From Vibrio marisflavi CECT 7928 (GTDB lineage: Bacteria > Pseudomonadota > Gammaproteobacteria > Enterobacterales > Vibrionaceae), in contig NZ_CAKLDM010000001.1 of assembly GCF_921294215.1 (NCBI RefSeq), positions 496,001 to 560,000 on the forward strand: a DNA stretch of 64,000 nt, in the 5' to 3' direction. The position numbers and the translations under genes were made by a program. Under the pieces are notes generated by a model. It was not told the DNA's origin and ran no database searches. It worked only from the letters and a program-made list of their open reading frames with translations. Shown in pieces: positions 17,293 to 26,203 of this stretch. Each line of letters opens with the position of its first letter. Position 1 is the stretch's first letter.

Positions 17293-20058
17293 CTAACCTA
17301 TGTTTTTGTACGCACTTATATTGTCTTTTTCCGTGATAGTCGACAATGCTTTGGTAAGTTTCTCTCTGTCAATTGGTTTTAAGATCACCTCGCTCACCCC
17401 ACTTAGCATAAATTCTTGTTTAGTCTCTACAGTTGCGTCAGCCGTGCACGCAATGATATCGGCAGAAGGTGAAATTTGATTTTTTATTATTTTTGAGGCT
17501 TCAATGCCTGTCATTACTGGCATATGATTATCCATTAGGATGACGTAGTAAGAATGCTGTTTCGCATAGTTGACTGCCTCCTCACCGTTTTTGGCAACGT
17601 CAATATCTTTAAAACCCATAGACTCTAACAGTTTAGTTATCACTATGAGATTGACGTTGTTGTCTTCTGCAACAAGTATGCGTTTTGTATCAAGTTTGGA
17701 CTGATTTTCTTTTCTGCTGTTTAGGGTGCTGAGCAATCGATGTGTTTGATGGCAATTAACATTCATTAGGTTCACTAGCTTTTGCAATAACTCTGGATCG
17801 GGTATTTGGCCTTTTCTTACGCTCTCTTCGGCGACTTTTGCCAGTGAAGCCATCTCTGTCATTCTAAATTCTACTGTCATTCCAGCGATGGAATGTAAGA
17901 CCTTATGCATTTCAGTTGTATCTGATTGAGCGAATGCTTCTATCAGTCGTACAGACTTTGCTTCCAGTTCTAAACATAGAGATGTGAGCAGGTTATTTTT
18001 CTCGGCTTCAGAAAAGCCCATATCATGGAGTAAAGGGCTTGTTGATACCTCTTCTTCGGTCATACTCAATTTATTTATAGGGAAGCGAACCAATTCAACT
18101 ACGTTATTCATTGTAGTGTCGGTTAATTCAGAGTTTTTGCACTTATCAGAAAACTGTTCGAGCACTTTAATCAAGCTGTTACTTTGTAGAGGTTTGGTTA
18201 GGACAAAGTTGGCACCAGCGTCAAGTAGTCTATCGTGCGCTTCTTTGAATACATCGGATGTACAAGCAAAAATCGTCGTGCTTAGATTCAATTGATTGCG
18301 AATACGCTGAATAGTTTCGATGCCATTTAAACTTGGCATATGATTATCCATAAAAATTAGGTCAAATTGAGTGTCTTCGAGTACTTGCAACGCACTGACA
18401 CCGTCTGGAACCCAGACTAAATTCTTCGCATATGGAGTCAAAAGTTTTTGCATGACAATCGCGTGAACTTGATTGTCTTCGACAATGAGAATATCTATGA
18501 GCTCAATGGCTTCATTGTTTGCTGGTACTGAAGCGTGTATCGGTATTGTAAAACGATCAACGTTGTCGGTTTCAAATGGCAATGACAGTATAAAAGTAGA
18601 GCCGATGCCAGACTCATTAGTGGCAGAAATATTACCTCCCATCTGTTTAACAATCTGGCTTGCAATCGAGAGGCCGAGGCTGGATTCACCAAGTTCTATA
18701 TTTTCCGATAGCGCAATTTCTTCAAGCGGAGTGAATAGGTTTTGCAACTCCTTGGTAGAAATGTCCGAACTATTGTTAGATATGCTTATTTCGAGGATAT
18801 TGCTGGAGCCTTGGAGCTGAAAACTCAACTCGAGACAACCTTGATTGGTACCTTGAATAGCGCCTTTTGTTACATCGAAAACCACTTGCAGCAATCTTTC
18901 ATAGTCACCAATAAATTGGGTGCTGTCTGGCACTAAACTTGTGATGGCAAAGTTTAGATCTTTGTTAGTCGCGAGTGGTTTTAGTGTGAGCTCTGAGTAA
19001 TCTATAACGTCTTGAATGAAAAAGGGGGTGCGTTCTAACACAACGTTGTTTTTACCACTATGTGACAAATACGCCATGTTGTTGATTAACGAAATTAAGT
19101 GTTGACCAGAATCGAGAATGGCTTGCATATTATCTCTAGTTTCAGAATTGCTGCTTTCTTCTTTAGTCACTTGCGCTAACCCCACGACAGTACTCATTTG
19201 TGTTCGAAGTTCGTGGTTTATAGAATCAGAGAAAATCGAATTTGCAAGGTTGGTTTTGTTTAAGCTAGTTATCTCTTTTTTATAGTGAGAATTCTTTCGT
19301 TTGAGGTTTTTCATTTTTATCAAATAGGCAAAAGATAGTCCTCCCGCGACAGCGATGAAAATTGTCGAAAGCAATAGCAGTAGAGTTGATCTTATACTTG
19401 CCGATAGCTGAGCAAGTGTTGCTTCTGAACGGTTGACAAATTTTGTGGTCTGGGGAGATAGAAGAAAGCTAAATAGTTGATGCTTTAATATCTCCACTTC
19501 ATTGAAGGTGCGGATAAGTGGGGCAAGTTTCCCTACGACACTAGACTCAAATTTGCCAGACTTTAGTTCCTGAATGATAATTTGCTGTTCTGCTGATTCA
19601 GAAAGCAATGGCTTGCTTTTAGCGATAGATAGTTGATTTAGCTGCTGAGTTAACGAGGATAGAAGCGACTTTTTCATCACAATGAGACCCACAGAATGAT
19701 CTATTGAGTCTGCAATGTTTAGCGCTTCTTTTCGAAAACTGTTCAGAGCGTTGTAAGTCGCTTTATCTCCCCATCTGAATATATTCAGCCTCGAGGTATG
19801 GTATTCATCGACCATAGCTTCTATTTTGTTTTCCGCTTCGACTGTAGAGAAAGCCAGTTGGTAGGGCTCTAAGTTGGGGTTCAGGGCGTGCTGAGTAACT
19901 TCATCTCTCAACTCAATTAATGTGTGCCCAATACTAACTACGGAAGAGCGGTAGTTGGAAAGTTGAGTGTATTTCATATAGAGAATTGTAGAAAAGGCAG
20001 TTAACAGAGCACTTCCCAATATCACTGAAATCAGCAGAGTTTTATCGATTCGAGTCAT
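17293..20058 (-). CDS. Hybrid sensor histidine kinase with two receiver domains and an HPt domain
   Basis: 921 residues. Membrane segments at about 7-29 and 222-245 flank a helical periplasmic domain. Then come HisKA with His282 (SINHELRTQMSTV), an ATPase-like region, a first receiver (about 521-640, Asp571 in LIFMDNHMP), an HPt domain with His722 (HKVLHSIAGMTVEF), and a second receiver (about 793-910, Asp843 in VILMDNHMPVMTG). The ATPase region is degenerate: the N box reads LLQVVFDVTKGAIQ without its usual Asn, and the G1 box is SISNNSSDIS without D-x-G-x-G; only a G2-like SSLGLSIASQIV remains. The protein may therefore be phosphorylated by a partner or act mainly as a relay. A GGAGGAG ribosome-binding site precedes the ATG, which overlaps the peroxidase gene by 17 bp, so the two products are probably coupled. 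Confidence 0.88.
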   Translation of the reverse strand: MTRIDKTLLISVILGSALLTAFSTILYMKYTQLSNYRSSVVSIGHTLIELRDEVTQHALNPNLEPYQLAFSTVEAENKIEAMVDEYHTSRLNIFRWGDKATYNALNSFRKEALNIADSIDHSVGLIVMKKSLLSSLTQQLNQLSIAKSKPLLSESAEQQIIIQELKSGKFESSVVGKLAPLIRTFNEVEILKHQLFSFLLSPQTTKFVNRSEATLAQLSASIRSTLLLLLSTIFIAVAGGLSFAYLIKMKNLKRKNSHYKKEITSLNKTNLANSIFSDSINHELRTQMSTVVGLAQVTKEESSNSETRDNMQAILDSGQHLISLINNMAYLSHSGKNNVVLERTPFFIQDVIDYSELTLKPLATNKDLNFAITSLVPDSTQFIGDYERLLQVVFDVTKGAIQGTNQGCLELSFQLQGSSNILEISISNNSSDISTKELQNLFTPLEEIALSENIELGESSLGLSIASQIVKQMGGNISATNESGIGSTFILSLPFETDNVDRFTIPIHASVPANNEAIELIDILIVEDNQVHAIVMQKLLTPYAKNLVWVPDGVSALQVLEDTQFDLIFMDNHMPSLNGIETIQRIRNQLNLSTTIFACTSDVFKEAHDRLLDAGANFVLTKPLQSNSLIKVLEQFSDKCKNSELTDTTMNNVVELVRFPINKLSMTEEEVSTSPLLHDMGFSEAEKNNLLTSLCLELEAKSVRLIEAFAQSDTTEMHKVLHSIAGMTVEFRMTEMASLAKVAEESVRKGQIPDPELLQKLVNLMNVNCHQTHRLLSTLNSRKENQSKLDTKRILVAEDNNVNLIVITKLLESMGFKDIDVAKNGEEAVNYAKQHSYYVILMDNHMPVMTGIEASKIIKNQISPSADIIACTADATVETKQEFMLSGVSEVILKPIDREKLTKALSTITEKDNISAYKNIG

Positions 20059-21127
20059 TGGAAAACTCCTCCAATATACTTGGTCGCTTTCCCGATAAAG
20101 TGGTCAAAAAAGCGTAAATATCGTCTGTGGTTTGTTGATCAAATGTTTTACCGAGCTGACTTTCAGCCATGATCTGTATTGCTTCGCGTAATGAATGAGT
20201 TTTGCCATCGTGAAAATATGGGGCGGTTTCAGCAACATTTCTCAAGCTAGCGACCCGGAACAAGTACATATCTTTCGTATTTTGTGTTGAGCTATGCTTT
20301 CCAGTGTCATTTGTACGGTTTTCACCTATTTTATTTTCGCCAAAATAGCCAAAACGCATAACCATTCCGCCACCGATATTGACGCCTCGATGACAGTTTA
20401 TGCAGCCTTCATGTTGAAAGCTTTCCCATCCTCTTTTTTGCCGCTCATTTAACGCAGATTGATTGCCGAGCAAGTATTGATCAAACGGTGAGCTTGGAGT
20501 GGTTAGCCCGAGCATAAACTCGACTAACACGGCCTTGATATTTCGCTCGTTTATGTCTAAATCTACGTGTCCAAACATATTTGGATAGCGCTTAGAACTG
20601 CGAACATAGCGAGTTATCTCCGACCAGTTGGTGTCCATTTCAAGCACATTGTGGACTGGGCCGTCTAGCTGATCGGCTAAACTATTGGCCCTCCCATCCC
20701 AGAAGAAGCGATAGTTAAAGCCAACGTTAAAAACAGTGAGCGAGTTTCGGCTCCCTTGTCCATTAACCCCCACCGATACCTCGGTTGTTTCTGCTCCATT
20801 ACTTCTTAGGTCATGACAGGATTCGCAACTGACACCTCCGCTAGAAGACAAGTTGGGATCTTTGAACAAAAGCCAGCCAATTTTAGCTTTTTCTTTATCG
20901 ATATTAGGTTGTGTTGGAATGGGGCTCACTAACTGTCGAAGTGTTTTTGATGCAGCGTTTTGCTTAGACATGGCATCGTAAGCTTTTCCTGTATTGTGGC
21001 TGTCTGGGTAAGCCTGAATTTTTCCATTTAATGTACTTGGGCTTGCCCAATGCGTGGATAACGCATACCCACCGATAGATAATGCTACAGCAATGCTAAC
21101 GAAGACTAGCCATGTCTTAATATCCAT
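20042..21127 (-). CDS. Membrane-anchored dihaem cytochrome c peroxidase (CcpA/MauG family)
   Basis: 361 residues. An N-terminal membrane anchor (about 5-24) is followed by a periplasmic dihaem domain with CESCH at 101-105 and CINCH at 242-246. Family motifs include LLFKDPNLSSSGGVS, NSLTVFNVGFNYRFFWDGRANSLADQ and TAPYFHDGKTHSLREAI. Such enzymes reduce hydrogen peroxide to water with electrons from cytochromes, or in the MauG branch oxidise protein residues. It is the first gene of a two-gene operon with the hybrid kinase, overlapping it by 17 bp. That pairing suggests the peroxidase and the kinase share a signal such as peroxide or periplasmic redox state; this is inference. Confidence 0.9.
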   Translation of the reverse strand: MDIKTWLVFVSIAVALSIGGYALSTHWASPSTLNGKIQAYPDSHNTGKAYDAMSKQNAASKTLRQLVSPIPTQPNIDKEKAKIGWLLFKDPNLSSSGGVSCESCHDLRSNGAETTEVSVGVNGQGSRNSLTVFNVGFNYRFFWDGRANSLADQLDGPVHNVLEMDTNWSEITRYVRSSKRYPNMFGHVDLDINERNIKAVLVEFMLGLTTPSSPFDQYLLGNQSALNERQKRGWESFQHEGCINCHRGVNIGGGMVMRFGYFGENKIGENRTNDTGKHSSTQNTKDMYLFRVASLRNVAETAPYFHDGKTHSLREAIQIMAESQLGKTFDQQTTDDIYAFLTTLSGKRPSILEEFSNDSNR

Positions 21128-21322
21128 ACTGACGTCCGAGTTGTCATTATTGTTTGTGTGGATTATTTATTTTTATCTTGTAATAGTAGATGCATATTAG
21201 AGTTATTCAACTAATGTCGTATTTACAAATCGGTTTTTAATACATGTGGAGTTGTATTAATGGACTCCGGCATCAATTATTGTTATACAAGCTGCAAGCA
21301 TATTAGATATTTACCAGCAAGA

Positions 21323-21805
21323 ATGAAAAAAGTAGCAATTTTGGTTGATGTACAAAATGTGTACTACACAACCAGAGATAAATACCAATCAGGCTTCGAT
21401 TACAACCAGTTTTGGTATGTAGTGACTCAAGGGCGTGAAGTCGTAGCTGCGAACGCTTACGCTATTTCTAGTAAAGATCCTAAACAGAGACAGTTTCACC
21501 ATATATTGAGAGGTGTCGGCTTCAATGTTCAATTGAAACCTTTTATTCAAAGGATGGATGGCAGCTGTAAAGGAGATTGGGACGTAGGGATTGCACTAGA
21601 TGCAATAGAGCTAGCAGAGGAAGCGGATATCATAGTTCTGGTTTCTGGTGACGGCGATTTTGAGATCTTAGTCGAGCGTATCCAAAATAAGTTTGGCAAT
21701 AAAGTTGAAGTTTATGGTGTACCGAGTCTAACTGCTCAAAACCTAATTGATGCTGCTGATCAATTCACCCCGATTACCGAAGACTTTTTGATAAAGAAGG
21801 GCTAA
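21323..21805 (+). CDS. NYN-domain (LabA/DUF88) putative ribonuclease
   Basis: 160 residues from MKKVAILVDVQNVYYTTRDKY. The acidic PIN-like catalytic residues are visible as LVDVQN near the start, KGDWDVGIALDAIELA in the middle and VLVSGDGDFEILV towards the end. NYN proteins are metal-dependent nucleases of the PIN-like fold. The start at 21323 matches the family N-terminus. An upstream in-frame ATG at 21260 has a better ribosome-binding site (GGAG, 9 bp before) and would add 21 residues, so the start is uncertain. It is a single gene, divergent from the peroxidase operon. The RNA target is unknown. Confidence 0.88.
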   Translation: MKKVAILVDVQNVYYTTRDKYQSGFDYNQFWYVVTQGREVVAANAYAISSKDPKQRQFHHILRGVGFNVQLKPFIQRMDGSCKGDWDVGIALDAIELAEEADIIVLVSGDGDFEILVERIQNKFGNKVEVYGVPSLTAQNLIDAADQFTPITEDFLIKKG

Positions 21806-22248
21806 CACTACCAATACTTGGTTAATTAATCGTCGAACAATGGGGCTCGGTATTAGCAGGCTTGTTTCATTAACAAAACATTAAAGACCGAAAATAATCC
21901 TATTGTAAGACGCATTTTGTGTGTTTCAGCTCTAATTTATTGATATGTATCGTATAAAATCCAAACTGTAATTTTTTATCTTTATATATGGCGAAAGTAT
22001 AGATAAATGATTCAAATTAATCCTTGGCTTTGGTACTAAATACGGTATGCTTTCATTGAATTTTTATTCACTTTTAGTGGGATTTACCATGTCATTTAGA
22101 ACATGCAGTTTTCAAAACTGCTTATTCATGTCTGAGATTTGGAATAAATAGCGCACAGGTTGGCTGAGACCAACGTGTCGCTAACTGCAATTATTCACTT
22201 AGATTTTTAATTATTTGATTTAGTTAAGTTAGTACGGAATTTTATTTT
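21806..22248. other. Non-coding region upstream of the peptide transporter
   Basis: About 440 AT-rich bases. It includes a hairpin GTTGG/CCAAC (22159-22174) and a short palindrome CAGTTTTCAAAACTG near 22110. It presumably holds the transporter promoter and a long 5' leader. A 34-codon open frame from 22047 lacks a ribosome-binding site and is not called. Confidence 0.45.
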
Positions 22249-23703
22249 ATGAGCAACTCATCTCATCCCAAAGGCGTCTTTCACGTCATAAGTGTTCAAA
22301 CTTGGGAGTTTTTTAGCTACTACGGCATGCGTGCCTTATTGATCCTTTATTTAACTCAAAAACTACTGTTTACGGATCAGCATGCTTATGCACTATATGG
22401 TGCATACACTTCATTGGTATACGTTACGCCAATTTTGGGTGGGATAATTGCAGACAGGTATCTTGGTAATTTCTGGTCGGTGGTCATCGGGGCATTGCTC
22501 ATGGTCGCGGGGCATACTGTACTAGCGATCCCGTCTACCGACAACACAACACTTTACTCTGCATTGGCGCTTATTATCGTTGGCTACGGCTTCTTTAAGA
22601 CCAACTCCAGCTGTCTTTTAGGTGAGTTATATAAAAACCATGATTCCATGCGTGAGTCTGGTTTCTCTTTATCTTATGTAGGTAGTAACGTTGGTGCCTT
22701 TATTGCGCCTATTGCTACAGGTTACTTTGCTCAGCAATATGGCTGGCACGCTGGTTTTGGTATTGCAGGTATCGGCATGCTGTTAGGTTTGTTGGTATTC
22801 CTCTCTGGTCGAGGTGCCTTCAAAGAGGTCGCTGGTATCAATAAAGAAGTGATGACTTCTTCTACTGCAGGCTTACCAAACTCAATTGTTCTGCTGCTAG
22901 GTGTTGCTGCAGGTGTTGCCTTTTTTGCGGTAATGCTGGCAAACCTATGGGCTGGATATGTTTTGACTGTTGTTGGAATTGCTGCACTGTTTATGATGAT
23001 TAAAATCTATAAACGTAGTGATTCAGAAGGCCACAAGAACATGTGGGCGATCGTACTATTCATGGCATTTGGTACATTGTTCTGGGCATTTGACCAACAA
23101 GGTGGTAGTTCAATCAACTTGTTTATTGAACGTATCGTAAACAAGCATCTGTTCTCATGGACTATCCCTGCCTCTTTCTATCAGTCGATTAACCCGTTTG
23201 CTGTCATTGTTGGTGGTGTATTTGTTGCTTGGGCATGGAAATTATTGGCACGCTTCAATATCAAGCCTAAGACTCTCTCTAAACTTGGTACTGGTTTCTT
23301 ATTCTTAACTGCTGGCTTTTTATTGATCAACATCTCTTCGCGTTTAGCTATGCAAACAGGCCATACTTCGATGCTTTGGGTGACAATTGGCCTAGGTTTG
23401 ATTGGTGTTGCTGAGCTATTCATCGACCCGGTTGCTTTAGCTGCAATTACTCGATTAAATCCAGCTAACTCAACAGGTACTCTTGCAGGTATTTATATGT
23501 TGGCGAGCGGATCTATAGCAAACTACCTAGCAGCTTGGATTGCTTCAGCGTCCTCGGTTGAGACAGCACACGGGCAAGTTCTGAGCTTGACAGAAGCAGC
23601 AGCGAAATATCACGAGGTGTTCCAAACTATCTTTATGATTGCACTTGCTGGGTTCGTATTATCAATCGTGCTAAATTTCTGTACTCGTAAGACTCTACCT
23701 TAG
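22249..23703 (+). CDS. dtpC: DtpC/YjdL-like proton-dependent peptide transporter (POT family)
   Basis: 484 residues with about 12-14 membrane helices. POT family marks are YVTPILGGIIADRYLGN and, in helix 5, DSMRESGFSLSYVGSNVGAFIAP. The helix 1 motif, E-x-x-E-R in most POT proteins, reads QTWEFFSYYGMRALLILYL here. That matches the variant seen in E. coli DtpC (YjdL), which also has W-E-Y-F-S-F-Y-G-M-R-A. These proteins import di- and tripeptides with protons. In E. coli dtpC is co-transcribed with the lysine decarboxylase genes cadBA. Here an arginine decarboxylase operon lies 7-11 kb away on the other strand, so a link to acid stress is plausible but not shown. The gene ends at a clear terminator. 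Confidence 0.85.
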   Translation: MSNSSHPKGVFHVISVQTWEFFSYYGMRALLILYLTQKLLFTDQHAYALYGAYTSLVYVTPILGGIIADRYLGNFWSVVIGALLMVAGHTVLAIPSTDNTTLYSALALIIVGYGFFKTNSSCLLGELYKNHDSMRESGFSLSYVGSNVGAFIAPIATGYFAQQYGWHAGFGIAGIGMLLGLLVFLSGRGAFKEVAGINKEVMTSSTAGLPNSIVLLLGVAAGVAFFAVMLANLWAGYVLTVVGIAALFMMIKIYKRSDSEGHKNMWAIVLFMAFGTLFWAFDQQGGSSINLFIERIVNKHLFSWTIPASFYQSINPFAVIVGGVFVAWAWKLLARFNIKPKTLSKLGTGFLFLTAGFLLINISSRLAMQTGHTSMLWVTIGLGLIGVAELFIDPVALAAITRLNPANSTGTLAGIYMLASGSIANYLAAWIASASSVETAHGQVLSLTEAAAKYHEVFQTIFMIALAGFVLSIVLNFCTRKTLP

Positions 23704-23733
23704 AGCAGTGTCGTACGGTAAATTAGAATCTTG

Positions 23734-23759
23734 AAAGGGAGGTTTAGCCTCCCTTTTTT
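23734..23759 (+). terminator. Rho-independent terminator after dtpC
   Basis: AAAGGGAGG pairs with CCTCCCTTT across a short TTTAG loop and is followed by a T-run, about 30 bp after the stop. Confidence 0.9.
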
Positions 23760-23897
23760 GTATCTAAAGCCAGCTTAATCAATGCGTTACGCCTATGATT
23801 AATGTAAAGATAAGTAAATGTTATAACCCTAAGCCGAACAATAATCGACATTGTTTTTTCTAGCGTTACAATATGTTTTTTCTTTGTAGTGCTTACC

Positions 23898-25271
23898 ATG
23901 ACTAACAGCAAGAACCCGCTTTTTCTATATATTATTATTCTGGCTCAATTTGCAGCGCCGTTTATGTTTTCTGGCGTTGGTGTCACTCTTCCATCTATTG
24001 GTCATGACTTTAGCGCCGATGCCGTTTCACTGGGTCTAATCGAGACAATTTATCTTGGCAGCAGTGCGGCTTTCCTCTTGCCGATGGGCAAGTTAGGCGA
24101 CATGTTTGATAAAAAGCTGATGTTTAAGCTTGGCTTAGGCTTATTTGCATTTACTACACTACTCATTGGTTTTGTACCAAATATTACTTGGATGCTGATA
24201 GTGCGTTTCTTCCAAGGTATTGCGTCGGCAATGTTTGCTTCTACGAGTATGGCCATTATTACGGAAGTTGTACCTCCACAGCGCCGTGGAAAAGCTTTTG
24301 GCATGTCTATCGGTGCGATTTATGCGGGAATCGCCAGTGGGCCATTTATAGCTGGAATAATTACCGAAGCGCTGAGTTGGCATTGGGTTTATTGGATTAG
24401 TTTTATTCCAATGGCGGCAGCGACATTGCTTAGCTTTGCTTCTATCAATAGTGAGCTGAAAACGAGTGCAGAGAAGTTTGATTACCTTGGTTCTGTTTTA
24501 ATTGTGGCTAGCCTAATGATGGTCATACTTGGTGGTGCTTCTCTAAATCAAGGAAGCATGGGTTATACCTTGATTGGTATTGGTGTGTTAGTTGCACTGC
24601 TTTTTGTCAAGGTAGAGCTCAGTTCTCCATGTCCTTTACTGGATATTAGAGATCTTATTTACAATGTAAAGTTAAGAGAATCTTTATTAATTCAGATGCT
24701 TATATATTCGAGTGCTTTCGGTGCGACTTTCCTGTTTAGTTTGTATTTGCAGGTATTGCGTGGTTATGATGCTGAAATTGCAGGGCGTATCTTGATTGTC
24801 GGCTCCGTCGTTATGGCATGTTGCGCTCCAATTGCGGGAAGGTTATCCGATAAATATTCTCCAAGAGCATTCGCCACAGTGGGAACTGCTAGCATTGCAC
24901 TAAGCTGTATTCTCGCTACTCAAATCAGTAATAACACTAGCCTCGCGTACATCATAACTATACTTTTGCTTCAGGGGATAGGCTTCGCACTATTTTCTTC
25001 ACCAAACATGACCATTATTATGGGCTCTGCAGACAAAAGTAAGACAAGCGTTGTATCGGCATTGTCTGCGAAAACACGTAGCTTAGGCATGGTGATCAGT
25101 ATGCTTGTGGTTACTGTTATTACCTCCATGATTATCGGTGATGGTGAAGTACGTTATCACAAGACCGCTTACCTAAGCGTTATGTCCAACACTTTCACAG
25201 TATTTACTCTGTTTGCTGCATCGGCGGTGGTGTTAGGGTGTTACTCTTTAGTTAAATCGAACTGTCGTTAG
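23898..25271 (+). CDS. MFS transporter, DHA2-like drug efflux type
   Basis: 457 residues from the ATG at 23898; an in-frame GTG at 23889 would add three. About 12-14 membrane helices. The MFS motif A loop appears as GKLGDMFDKK between helices 2 and 3, and motif C-like GMSIGAIYAGIASGPFIAGIIT lies in helix 5. It resembles EmrB/QacA-type proton-driven drug antiporters but is shorter than the usual 14-helix members. The substrate is unknown. There is no adjacent membrane-fusion protein or regulator. It is followed after 130 bp by a binding-protein gene on the same strand. Confidence 0.85.
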   Translation: MTNSKNPLFLYIIILAQFAAPFMFSGVGVTLPSIGHDFSADAVSLGLIETIYLGSSAAFLLPMGKLGDMFDKKLMFKLGLGLFAFTTLLIGFVPNITWMLIVRFFQGIASAMFASTSMAIITEVVPPQRRGKAFGMSIGAIYAGIASGPFIAGIITEALSWHWVYWISFIPMAAATLLSFASINSELKTSAEKFDYLGSVLIVASLMMVILGGASLNQGSMGYTLIGIGVLVALLFVKVELSSPCPLLDIRDLIYNVKLRESLLIQMLIYSSAFGATFLFSLYLQVLRGYDAEIAGRILIVGSVVMACCAPIAGRLSDKYSPRAFATVGTASIALSCILATQISNNTSLAYIITILLLQGIGFALFSSPNMTIIMGSADKSKTSVVSALSAKTRSLGMVISMLVVTVITSMIIGDGEVRYHKTAYLSVMSNTFTVFTLFAASAVVLGCYSLVKSNCR

Positions 25272-25403
25272 GCAAACTCTACCGAACAAATAAGAGAAAA
25301 CCTAGGTATGAATTCAGGCTCGAATAAATTCGAGTCCTTCACCTTGGGGAGTCTCTCTTCAGTACTCTATACTCAATAATTATTAATAGACAATGGACTG
25401 TCT

Positions 25404-26153
25404 ATGAAAAGCCTCTTTGCTTTAATCTTTTTGATTGCTTCTTTTCAATCTGCAGCTGATTCTGACTTGGCAGAAATTCAATTTGTAGGTGGAAAATATG
25501 AAGATAACCCATCTACGGTCTACTTGATAAAGCTATATACAGAAGCCTTCCGTAGAATTGGCTATGATTTCAGTTATAAGCAAGCCCCAAACAAACGTTC
25601 ATCGATCATCTCAGATAGAGGTGTCAAAGCAGCGGGAGAGTTATCCCGTGTCCGCAATTACAACGATAAGCATACCAATTTGATTCGATTATCAATTCCC
25701 CATTATTCTGTGCGTTTTGTTGCTTTGGCAATCAAGCGCCCAAAGTTAGGCTTGAATGGTTGGAATAGTTTAAGCGATACAGATTTAGTCGTCACTTACC
25801 GAATAGGGACGAAAATCATAGAAGAGTTTTTGCCTAAGCATGTTCCAAGTGAGAGCATTCATGGCGTGGTGAAGGTCGAACAAGGTTTAGAATTGTTGTC
25901 TAAGAATAGGGTAGACATTTACATTGAAGGTGATGTAAATGTGTATAAGTTCTTGAAGAAAGACAAATATTCCCAAGCAAATATTTATATCGCAGGAGTT
26001 ATGGAGGAGCTGCCAATTTACATGTTCATCCATAAAAATTATCAAGATGTTATACCAAAGCTTAATTCGGCAATGAAAGACATGCAGGAAGAAGGGCTAT
26101 TTGAAAAATATCGTAAAGAGGCAAACTTTACCCCGCTAAGCATTGGAGAATAA
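25404..26153 (+). CDS. Periplasmic substrate-binding protein, family 3-like
   Basis: 249 residues with a signal peptide (MKSLFALIFLIASFQSAA). The mature part has the two-lobed amino-acid-binding fold pattern: KLYTEAFRRIGYDFSYKQAP near the start, SDTDLVVTYRIGTKIIEEFLP at the hinge, and ELLSKNRVDIYIEGD with the closing MQEEGLFEKYRKEA. No ABC permease or ATPase genes adjoin it. Lone proteins of this type in vibrios may bind amino acids or act as sensory partners; the ligand is unknown. The gene ends at a terminator shared with the convergent permease. Confidence 0.8.
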   Translation: MKSLFALIFLIASFQSAADSDLAEIQFVGGKYEDNPSTVYLIKLYTEAFRRIGYDFSYKQAPNKRSSIISDRGVKAAGELSRVRNYNDKHTNLIRLSIPHYSVRFVALAIKRPKLGLNGWNSLSDTDLVVTYRIGTKIIEEFLPKHVPSESIHGVVKVEQGLELLSKNRVDIYIEGDVNVYKFLKKDKYSQANIYIAGVMEELPIYMFIHKNYQDVIPKLNSAMKDMQEEGLFEKYRKEANFTPLSIGE

Positions 26154-26154
26154 A

Positions 26155-26180
26155 AAAGCAGCCGTTTAAGGCTGCTTTAA
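26155..26180. terminator. Bidirectional terminator
   Basis: AAAGCAGCC pairs with GGCTGCTTT around a GTTTA loop. It is directly after the binding-protein stop and 24 bp from the end of the convergent permease gene. Confidence 0.85.
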
Positions 26181-26203
26181 AGTGAACAAATTGACGTTCA
26201 GGG

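Noticed and set aside
22047..22151. 34-codon frame upstream of the peptide transporter
   Set aside because: No ribosome-binding site and no recognisable composition.
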